From contig CAAFXS010000058.1 of the NCBI GenBank assembly GCA_900767025.1, positions 1 through 13,793 on the forward strand: a stretch of 13,793 nucleotides of DNA. The letters are read 5' to 3'. Numbering within the stretch: position 1 is the first letter of the stretch; each line of letters begins with the position of its first letter. This DNA comes from Clostridia bacterium. Its GTDB lineage: Bacteria > Bacillota > Clostridia > Oscillospirales > Acutalibacteraceae. Below the pieces are notes generated by a model that saw only the letters and a list, made by a program, of their open reading frames with translations, had not been told where the DNA came from and searched no databases. Below are positions 8,501 through 13,329 of the stretch, in pieces. The position numbers and the translations under genes are program-made.

Positions 8501-10069
8501 AAAGAAATGTTTGGTCCAACCGAGAAAATCACTACTGTTTCAAGAAGAGAGATACTTCGTGAGCAGGTGTTTGAAGGTCTTTTCCAAGCAGAGCTTGATC
8601 CTAAGGAAAAGCTTAGCTATAGCGAGCATTTGAACGAGCTGTTTGCAGGGCAATATAAGCTTGTAGTGAATAAAAATATAGCTTTTATTGATTTTGAAAA
8701 TGCGACCAGTAGTACCAGTTCTTATAAGGGAACAGATTCATATGCGAATGATAATTTCCTTTTAACTGTTATTGGCAGCAAAGAGATTCAAGCTATTTTG
8801 TCAAGTGTTGAGTTTGATGATTCAGTTGAAGCCTTAGCCTCACAAAAAGCCGTTACTCCGGAGGTTTCGACCTCTGGGGAAGTGTCCCTCACTCAACCGA
8901 ATGCCTCTGATGACAGCAAACAGAGCACCACAAAAGAAGTAAGCGGAGAGAAAAAACCAGCAACAACAGAAAGCGACAAGAAGGAGATTGATTTGAAGGC
9001 TCTTGAGGAAAAATGTGCAAAAATCAATAAGGTTTTCCGTGATTATAGCATCAATGCTTACCCTGTGACTGTTGAAAACGTTCAAGAAGCCGCACGCTTC
9101 ACAAGATTTTCAGTAGAGCTTAAATCCGGTGAGTCAATTAGAAGCATAGAAAAATATAAGGCAGATATCGGAAGACAGCTTGAAGCAAATGGTGAAATTC
9201 TAATTAACCATATTAAAGGAACTAAGTATATCTCTGTTGATGTTCCTTTTGCCGGAGCAGGTAATGCAATACGTCTTACGGATCATCTTTCCCTTTTGGA
9301 TGAGCGAAAAGGTCATCTTGATGTTATTGCAGGTCAGCTTGCAGATGGTAGCTTTGATATAATTGATGTTGCTAGTGCACCTCATATGCTCATTGCGGGC
9401 ACAACGGGTTCTGGTAAAACAATTTTTCTACACACTATGCTGGTGAGTCTCTTGTATCAGTATTCAGCTGATGAACTTGAGCTTCTTATTATTGATCCTA
9501 AGCAAACCGATTTTATCTTCTTCGAGGGAATTCCGCACCTATATGGTGGTAAGGTTGTTATTGATGCAGAGGAAGCTCTAGAGAGGATCCAAGAAATCAA
9601 CACAAAAGATAAGGAAGAGCGTACCTCTGCCCTGCGGTCCTGTAGAAGCAAGGATATTGAATCATATAACGCCAAAAACCCCAATAATAAAATGAAACGG
9701 CTTGTTGTAGTTATTGATGAGTACTCTGATTTAATTCAAGCAGCAGAAATGAACGGAACACGTAAGGAGTTTGAAAAAAATCTCCTTATGCTTTTACAAA
9801 GAGTTCGTAATTTGGGAATTCATTTAATTATTGCTACTCAACGTCCTTCTGCTCAAATCGTTACTGGAGCACTAAAGGCCGTAATTCCTTTCAGAGTGTC
9901 CTTTAGATTGCCTTCACACACAGATTCTCAAACCATCCTAGACATGCCAGGTGCTGAAAATCTACTTGGCAAGGGCGATATGCTTATGGTTACAGAAAGT
10001 GACACTAAGCGTATGCAGGGCTTGTATATTTCCGAAGACGAGCTTGAGGAATTTCTTAATAAGTTATAA
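5519..10069 (+). CDS. Giant nuclease-translocase with PD-(D/E)XK motif and C-terminal FtsK/SpoIIIE motor, DptH-like (1516 aa)
   Basis: Domains in order: an N-terminal region (about 1-275) with no recognised fold; a Lys/Pro-rich linker (about 277-294); a large unknown middle (about 295-880); a PD-(D/E)XK-type nuclease segment (about 890-970) with D943 in PDLIGIR and E961/K963 in IIEVKTY; a low-complexity Ser/Thr/Glu/Lys linker (about 1103-1165); and an FtsK-type module (about 1175-1516). The last part starts with a region resembling the FtsK beta domain (TRFSVELKSGESIRSIEKY, then a VDVP strand). The motor follows, with Walker A GTTGSGKT at 1294-1301, the IIDPKQ strand, Walker B VVVIDEYSDL with D1400/E1401, and IIATQRPS near 1438. 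It ends shortly after, without a gamma DNA-reading domain. Size, domain order and neighbours match DptH (DndH) of phosphorothioate restriction. It should bind, translocate on and cleave double-stranded DNA in an ATP-dependent way. GGAGG five bases inside the previous gene end supports the ATG at 5519. Confidence 0.8.
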   Translation: MSKKLLTQVVTKLVNEYATAREYGVSLVTIPDFNYSQFAEELDTSRCVQLFFLGFSKQQEQELIDTLPDKGDSVSYAFTVEQAEQSRNSGDENVFRILIIKRSEIEKISSLRWFPEITLEKVYTKSCDIVKEELSGTNSVIDALIKALRCKPIRSILSFERVLGYLELLLETEDKCLPSAIKENYYMLGLCADKSIDSKNPAKDDFVARIRHNHAIIEKISNLEQTERQSITNYYSKDNVNKEMPRLILNYYKSRNIELLKLMDLDDVEKCLKAAKKSDPKPTPTKTKGSRVKPTALAAQLMFDNNSEQINDVLTNIASELDKDEVRKKAEKIDIDVNDLKLQIHTEPITEVIATELSTEDDFGGIIRAEVQAPGEAIRERGKYPPELFKKEHLDIVWSNLAKIATLLTDGETISEGLKCFLSAREKLIPYRKRLQDSPMLQVLAKYSLFAEYLKAYEKLLNSINEDFPKIWGISASKAKEIINTVMSLDYVFIVGEARLHAIPTPLHPLYLWKYIELAKEILSSKGLNGTEECHLSEDDKAFIIRKADDIPDPLSVMLMPVTVSTSGAAFLPLSGRIGMLPIYSNQPQINQSENGVDTLKQQIIRYLCLYPHAGMMLKLAFIDPPSVEVVVAMLKALNNDKEFNISGIEVSIFRTKEVPNDWVEIEDESLNDGMLGKVKGKRRLNFKLKIADQRRSYTQILSELSQQQHLLVIFDPNEVKIETAQNNKHIHLHPLCVPKIYKYDPVDEKVEIRPASEGGIFTVYSSIIEKLNEQPSTFSHTGTYFHTPLKRETYNSFLEKADWLVILDQSLKSWDISLRAASEKLFYRENSYRSIGIYSNNCRKFIVGYDLLVKKLGNFVPKQEGLKSIIEAIREINDDGLLSIVSHTSTRIFDSNHGKGSLGTAIAAIKYKKKHPDALIVGLDTQLAQEWLADREDGRLPDLIGIRLDDSGEAIIDIIEVKTYSDSPNSFVIKEDKISGHAVEQAAVLENLVKEMFGPTEKITTVSRREILREQVFEGLFQAELDPKEKLSYSEHLNELFAGQYKLVVNKNIAFIDFENATSSTSSYKGTDSYANDNFLLTVIGSKEIQAILSSVEFDDSVEALASQKAVTPEVSTSGEVSLTQPNASDDSKQSTTKEVSGEKKPATTESDKKEIDLKALEEKCAKINKVFRDYSINAYPVTVENVQEAARFTRFSVELKSGESIRSIEKYKADIGRQLEANGEILINHIKGTKYISVDVPFAGAGNAIRLTDHLSLLDERKGHLDVIAGQLADGSFDIIDVASAPHMLIAGTTGSGKTIFLHTMLVSLLYQYSADELELLIIDPKQTDFIFFEGIPHLYGGKVVIDAEEALERIQEINTKDKEERTSALRSCRSKDIESYNAKNPNNKMKRLVVVIDEYSDLIQAAEMNGTRKEFEKNLLMLLQRVRNLGIHLIIATQRPSAQIVTGALKAVIPFRVSFRLPSHTDSQTILDMPGAENLLGKGDMLMVTESDTKRMQGLYISEDELEEFLNKL

Positions 10070-10083
10070 AAGAGGTAAGACAT

Positions 10084-10770
10084 ATGCAGACAGCATCAAA
10101 TCCAGGGTTTATAATAGGAACTTTCAAAAAAGAATTAAAAAATCGGTTTCTGTGTGAAGTTCAAATTGATGGAGCGGATGTTGTCTGCTATGTTCCTTCC
10201 TCGTGTCATTTAAGTAATTTCCTTCAGCTTGAAGGCAAAAAGGTTTTACTTGTTCCGACACAAACCCCCAATTCCAGAACACCCTATGCACTATTTGCAG
10301 TTCCGTATAAAAGAAACTACATAGTATTAAATACCTCTATGGCGAACAGAGCCATAGAAAGCTCAATTCAAGGAAAGCGCTTCTCTTATTTAGGGAAGCG
10401 TATAGATGGTATCAAAGAACATACAATTGATGGTTATAAGGCGGATTTATATCTTCCGTCAACTAAAACTATTCTTGAAGTAAAAAGTGTAATTTCCGTT
10501 ACTAGTCATGCAAAATTCCCTACAGTTTATTCTGAAAGAACCTTAAAGCAGCTTGCTTCTATTTTGGAGCTTTTGAAAAAAGGCTACAGAGTTTGCTTTG
10601 CGATTGTATCTCTTCATCCATATATAAAAGCTGTAGATATTGATACCTGTACCGAGTTTTATAATGAATTAGTAAAGTGTATGGATGCAGGCTTGATCAT
10701 AAAAGCTTATACCGGTAGACTTCAAGAAAATAGATTTATTATTGACAAAGAAATACCCGTAAATTATTAG
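10084..10770 (+). CDS. SfsA-family DNA/RNA nuclease (228 aa), last gene of putative defence operon
   Basis: The protein follows the SfsA plan: an N-terminal OB-like part (FLCEVQIDG... CYVPSSCHLSNFL, about residues 20-50), the family's NTSMANRAIESSI helix at 83-95, and a PD-(D/E)XK core with D121 (KADLYL) and E132/K134 (ILEVKSV). A TVYSERTLKQL stretch at 147-157 corresponds to the TERGxxHL region of SfsA. The length is normal for the family. SfsA of Escherichia coli was first described as a sugar-fermentation stimulator that binds DNA and is now regarded as a nuclease. Here the gene sits 14 bases behind the giant translocase with AGAGGT ahead of the ATG, and a hairpin overlaps its stop, so it is most simply the last member of the operon and not a housekeeping copy. 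It brings a second PD-(D/E)XK nuclease to the system. Confidence 0.78.
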   Translation: MQTASNPGFIIGTFKKELKNRFLCEVQIDGADVVCYVPSSCHLSNFLQLEGKKVLLVPTQTPNSRTPYALFAVPYKRNYIVLNTSMANRAIESSIQGKRFSYLGKRIDGIKEHTIDGYKADLYLPSTKTILEVKSVISVTSHAKFPTVYSERTLKQLASILELLKKGYRVCFAIVSLHPYIKAVDIDTCTEFYNELVKCMDAGLIIKAYTGRLQENRFIIDKEIPVNY

Positions 10771-10801
10771 CAGGACTGTTTTCGGCAGCCCTGCTAATAA
10801 T
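10763..10801. terminator. Bidirectional terminator hairpin between convergent genes
   Basis: ATTATTAGCAGG (10763-10774) pairs with CCTGCTAATAAT (10790-10801). The inner CTG/CAG pairs extend the stem past one A-C mismatch, and the loop is TTTTCGG. The stem includes the stop codon of the SfsA-like gene on + and ends one base before the stop of tnpV on -, so it probably serves both. The T-tract is short on either side. Confidence 0.75.
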
Positions 10802-11173
10802 TTATATATAGATTAGCTCTTTCCCAACATATTCTATAACTTGGGAACGGATATTATTCATCCTACGCACCCACGCCATTTGGTCGGCGGATTTGAGCTG
10901 CTCGGTTACGCCTTCCTTTTCGGCGTATTTTTTTACTAGCCGATAAAAGAGAGATTGTGCTTGTTCTTCGGTATCGGCGAGGTGGGAATGAAGCTTGCTG
11001 GAAGTGAGCAGATTGTAGTACAGGATTTTGTGGTGTTGCTTCAAATATCGAAGTCGGCGCTGTCCCCATACGCCGATAGGGCGTTCATCTTCGGCGGGTA
11101 AAGTAAGATTAGGCAAACGGTAATCGCCTTGCAGAGTGTATGTGCCGCCGGATTGTTCAAATATTGATTTCAT
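10802..11173 (-). CDS. tnpV: TnpV family transposon-encoded protein (123 aa)
   Basis: The sequence is the characteristic TnpV protein of clostridial transposons and integrative elements: an N-terminal FEQSGGTYTLQGDYRLPNL segment, the core GVWGQRRLRYLKQHHKILYYNLL, an LADTEEQAQ helix, and a C-terminal MAWVRRMNNIRSQVIEYV helix. The length is normal, so the gene looks intact. TnpV occurs on Tn4451-type elements and many clostridial islands; its exact role is not established. The ATG at 11173 is set by AGGAGG ten bases ahead. It is convergent with the defence operon. No serine recombinase or relaxase lies in the window, so the rest of the element is elsewhere. The base composition is more GC-rich than the operon, suggesting separate origins. 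Confidence 0.85.
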   Translation of the reverse strand: MKSIFEQSGGTYTLQGDYRLPNLTLPAEDERPIGVWGQRRLRYLKQHHKILYYNLLTSSKLHSHLADTEEQAQSLFYRLVKKYAEKEGVTEQLKSADQMAWVRRMNNIRSQVIEYVGKELIYI

Positions 11174-11222
11174 ATAGTAGACCTCCTATTGTGCTTAAAA
11201 TGATTGCCAAAAATGCTCAATT

Positions 11223-11250
11223 ACAAAAAATACAGCGAACATTCCGCTGT
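11223..11250 (-). terminator. Intrinsic terminator after the DUF6809 gene
   Basis: In the minus direction ACAGCG, a seven-base loop and CGCTGT (11250-11232) are followed at once by ATTTTTTG (11231-11224). The hairpin lies 55 bases past the stop of the DUF6809 gene and would separate it from tnpV. I see no convincing promoter for tnpV in the remaining 50 bases. Confidence 0.65.
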
Positions 11251-11304
11251 TCATGCCACTTTTTACAACGAACATTGAAAATGAGGCTTTTTTTCGGAAT
11301 AGAA

Positions 11305-11604
11305 TTACTCTTTATGCAAATCTTGAAACGGTGTTTCGGTTGAGACAAAAGCTTCATAGGCGAAGTTTGCGCCGAGGCGGAAACCCATAATGAAGCTATC
11401 AAGATTGGATTCGCCGTTCACAACACTCCAAGCGTTTACATAGTCGAGAAACCATTTCTTCGGCTTGTCGGTCAGGGCGTTGGTTAGTAAATCTTCGTTC
11501 TTCATCAGGATTTCCATTTGCTTCTGCACCGCTTTATTTTCTTTGGTGCTGCGTGCCTGCGGATCAATATTTCCGTAGTAAAATTCTTCTATAAACCGTG
11601 ACAT
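11305..11604 (-). CDS. DUF6809 family protein (99 aa)
   Basis: A short helical protein with the pattern of DUF6809, a family of unknown function frequent in clostridial mobile elements: an N-terminal FIEEFYYGNIDPQ segment and a C-terminal DSFIMGFRLGANFAYEAF helix. No catalytic motif, membrane span or signal peptide is visible. The ATG at 11604 has an AGGCAGGTG ribosome binding site seven bases ahead, and this site is buried in a long hairpin described separately. It lies downstream of the RNase III and acidic-protein genes on the same strand, 102 bases away, so it may share their transcript. It ends before its own terminator. Confidence 0.72.
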   Translation of the reverse strand: MSRFIEEFYYGNIDPQARSTKENKAVQKQMEILMKNEDLLTNALTDKPKKWFLDYVNAWSVVNGESNLDSFIMGFRLGANFAYEAFVSTETPFQDLHKE

Positions 11605-11610
11605 AAAAAT

Positions 11611-11656
11611 GCACCTGCCTTTCGATTACAGTTTAGCAAAATCGAAAAACAGGTGC
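11611..11656 (-). promoter_or_regulatory. Long RNA hairpin covering the ribosome binding site of the DUF6809 gene
   Basis: In minus-strand RNA, GCACCUG-UUU-UUCGAUU (11656-11640) pairs with AAUCGAA-AGG-CAGGUGC (11627-11611). The central UUU/AGG step forms U-G, U-G and U-A pairs, so the stem is 17 continuous base pairs with a 12-base loop. On the + strand the same stretch has mismatches, which points to a minus-strand RNA element. The stem includes the ribosome binding site of the next gene and is followed by ATTTTTATG. It could be an attenuator-type terminator, a translation-blocking hairpin or an RNase III site. Confidence 0.65.
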
Positions 11657-11706
11657 GAGTATGCGAATTTTTAAATCGCACATTGGTATTGTTTTAGTAA
11701 CTGGGG

Positions 11707-11874
11707 TCAGTCATCATCTTCATCATTAAATAAAGAATTACGGCGTTCTTCCTCTTCACGACGATATTCGCTATCATCCCAATTGTAAACATATTCGCCT
11801 CGGTCAATACTGAAGCCATCCTTTTCGATGTATTCATATTCGCCTGACTCATAATTAAAACACCACTTGGCCAT
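11707..11874 (-). CDS. Small, very acidic protein (55 aa) coupled to the RNase III gene
   Basis: I do not recognise a family. The start ATG at 11874 comes two bases after the stop of the RNase III gene, and GGAGGA near the end of that gene is well placed as its ribosome binding site, so translation is very likely coupled. The protein has 19 Asp/Glu and 7 Lys/Arg, is rich in Tyr and Trp in its first two thirds (MAKWCFNYESGEYEYIEK), and ends in a run of acidic residues (FNDEDDD). No signal peptide or membrane segment is present. A strongly acidic partner of an RNA-binding enzyme suggests an inhibitor, RNA mimic or chaperone, but that is inference; it could also be an unrelated mobile-element protein. 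Confidence 0.65.
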   Translation of the reverse strand: MAKWCFNYESGEYEYIEKDGFSIDRGEYVYNWDDSEYRREEEERRNSLFNDEDDD

Positions 11875-11876
11875 TT

Positions 11877-13016
11877 TTATTCATCCTCCATTCCGAGTAC
11901 ATGAAAAAGCATTCTAAAAGCAGAATCTTTCTTTGCCTCTTTTTTTGATGAGGATGTCCCGTCAAAGTAACAATCTTCTTCCGCTATATGACATTCACAA
12001 TTCCAAATGGGATTACCATTGTTATCATATGTCTCCTTGAACTCATAAGTAGGAATGGAAAAATAACCTCTTCTAGCCAATGTTTCAAGTTGGTTAATTG
12101 AATCATCACGGTTAGGATTTTCAATTTCATCACGGATAGATGGAAGCATATCATTTCTCTCTAAATACTCATAAGCTAATTTGCAAGCAGCCATTCTCGC
12201 CTCACGGATAGACACACCGAAGCCGCAAAACACCGGTAGAGAATCAAGCAGTTTAAGGTAGCAATGATATTTAAGCTTAGAATAGTTGTAATCTAACGGA
12301 AAGCTTTGATATATAGTGTTATCCTCTTTTAAATACCAAGTCGATGAGTAAGAAGCTTCTTTGTATTTGTACCAAGGAATGCACCCATTCTCGTTCATTT
12401 CCCATTCCTGAATAAGTCGCACATAATTGGTGTCGGTATCATTAATTAGAAAGTCTTCGGGCACAAGCATTACTTCAACCACTTTTTGCAAGTCCTTCAG
12501 ATTCCATCCTGAATCGATTGCAACAGCTCCGATAATAGCTTCAAACAAATCTTCTTTTACAGAATCTTCTTGGTTGATATTATTCTGTATATCGCCCTTA
12601 CCCATAATAAGATGTTCGGAAAAACCAAGTTCGTCCATTCGGCGAGCCAATGCTTTTTTATTCACCATTCGACTTTTGATTTTAGATAAGTTATCTTCGT
12701 CATAGTCACAGCCGAAGCTATTTACTACCGGCGCTCCGTACCCCGTTTGATTACGTTTGAATTCTTGTTCCCAAACAGAAGGCTTTGTTCCGTCAACCGG
12801 ATCCCCATTTGCTAAATGCCCGTACTTCTGAATAAGCAGTTTAACAATTACAAAATCAAGTGCTTTGTCTCCAATGAACTCGAGCACTTCATTGTTTTCA
12901 CCGCCGTTCTCTGCGGTATATGAGCGACGAGTGAAAGCTTGCTGCAACAAATCAAGGTTTTTAAAATCATACCCGATTTGTCCTTGCACCATTTTCCATA
13001 CTAATTCTTTTTCCAT
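11877..13016 (-). CDS. Accessory RNase III with two double-stranded-RNA-binding domains (379 aa)
   Basis: The N-terminal half is an RNase III domain. The signature NNEVLEFIGDKALDF at 41-55 carries E43, E46 and D50, and VKEDLFEAIIGAVAIDSGW at 153-171 carries D156 and E159, matching the acidic metal-binding residues of bacterial RNase III. Between them is an extra segment of about 35 residues (about 70-107) absent from the usual 220-250-residue enzyme. Two dsRNA-binding domains follow: residues 197-288, starting YVRLIQEWEMNENG and ending in IREARMAACKLAYEYL, and residues 306-374, starting INQLETLARRGYF and ending in SSSKKEAKKDSAFRML. Bacterial RNase III normally has one. It should cut double-stranded RNA as a dimer. 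The gene is isolated from the usual smc/ftsY/acpP neighbours and linked to mobile-element genes, so it is an accessory copy. The start at 13016 has AAAGGA nine bases ahead, and the next gene is coupled to its stop. Confidence 0.88.
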   Translation of the reverse strand: MEKELVWKMVQGQIGYDFKNLDLLQQAFTRRSYTAENGGENNEVLEFIGDKALDFVIVKLLIQKYGHLANGDPVDGTKPSVWEQEFKRNQTGYGAPVVNSFGCDYDEDNLSKIKSRMVNKKALARRMDELGFSEHLIMGKGDIQNNINQEDSVKEDLFEAIIGAVAIDSGWNLKDLQKVVEVMLVPEDFLINDTDTNYVRLIQEWEMNENGCIPWYKYKEASYSSTWYLKEDNTIYQSFPLDYNYSKLKYHCYLKLLDSLPVFCGFGVSIREARMAACKLAYEYLERNDMLPSIRDEIENPNRDDSINQLETLARRGYFSIPTYEFKETYDNNGNPIWNCECHIAEEDCYFDGTSSSKKEAKKDSAFRMLFHVLGMEDE

Positions 13017-13025
13017 AATAAAAAA

Positions 13026-13054
13026 TCCTTTCGGTAATGTATTTTACCAAAAGG
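13026..13054 (-). promoter_or_regulatory. Hairpin that buries the ribosome binding site of the RNase III gene
   Basis: In minus-strand RNA CCUUUUGGUAA (13054-13044) pairs with UUACCGAAAGG (13037-13027) as an 11-base-pair stem with one U-G pair and a six-base loop AAUACA. The AAAGG of the 3' arm is the Shine-Dalgarno sequence of the gene starting at 13016. Translation should stay low while the stem is closed. On the + strand the wobble pair becomes a mismatch, again pointing to a minus-strand RNA structure. Confidence 0.65.
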
Positions 13055-13232
13055 CATAATAATAGCCTGACCAAACACCTTCCCCATGAGAATAGGAAAG
13101 ATAATGCCAGACATATATCATTAAATATAATTCTTTGTTTCCGTTTGTTTACTCGGGTTCACTTTCATAAACAGGAATAAACACTAAGATACAATGTTTC
13201 AAATTTAATGTATTACGCCCTCAAGCATATTC

Positions 13233-13261
13233 ATTATACCTAAATCACGAAAACAATGCAA
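13233..13261 (-). promoter_or_regulatory. Near-consensus vegetative promoter for the RNase III operon
   Basis: On the minus strand TTGCAT (13261-13256) is followed after exactly 17 bases by TATAAT (13238-13233). Transcription should start near 13226, giving a leader of about 210 bases before the ATG at 13016. The rest of this gap (13017-13329) holds the ribosome-site hairpin, this promoter and the terminator of the next gene; I see no small ORF with a ribosome binding site in it. Confidence 0.75.
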
Positions 13262-13277
13262 GTATTTTATTAAAAAT

Positions 13278-13312
13278 CATCTCCTTTGTGGCTATCAAAC
13301 ACAAAGGAGATG
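13278..13312 (-). terminator. Intrinsic terminator after the tandem-HTH gene
   Basis: CATCTCCTTTGTG and CACAAAGGAGATG form a perfect 13-base-pair stem with a nine-base loop. In the minus direction the stem is followed by ATTTTTAATAAAA. It lies 17 bases past the stop of the gene ending at 13330 and insulates it from the RNase III promoter. Confidence 0.85.
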
Positions 13313-13329
13313 CAGAAATATATTAAGGT

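Noticed and set aside
5519..10069. Reading the giant protein as a housekeeping FtsK/SpoIIIE
   Set aside because: There are no N-terminal membrane spans and no gamma domain, the protein is far longer, and it carries a nuclease motif.
9951..10157. A 68-residue ORF across the end of the translocase gene
   Set aside because: It lies in another frame over the conserved FtsK end and the start of the SfsA-like gene and has no ribosome binding site.
10863..11069. A second minus-strand ORF inside tnpV
   Set aside because: It is a shadow frame of an intact, recognised gene.
12427..12705. Plus-strand ORF opposite the RNase III gene
   Set aside because: It is antisense to conserved catalytic residues, low in complexity (Ser/Ile-rich) and without a ribosome binding site.
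13043..13068. Alternative AGGC/GCCT hairpin in the RNase III leader as a riboswitch-type switch
   Set aside because: Only four base pairs with a mismatched interior, too weak to compete with the 11-pair stem.
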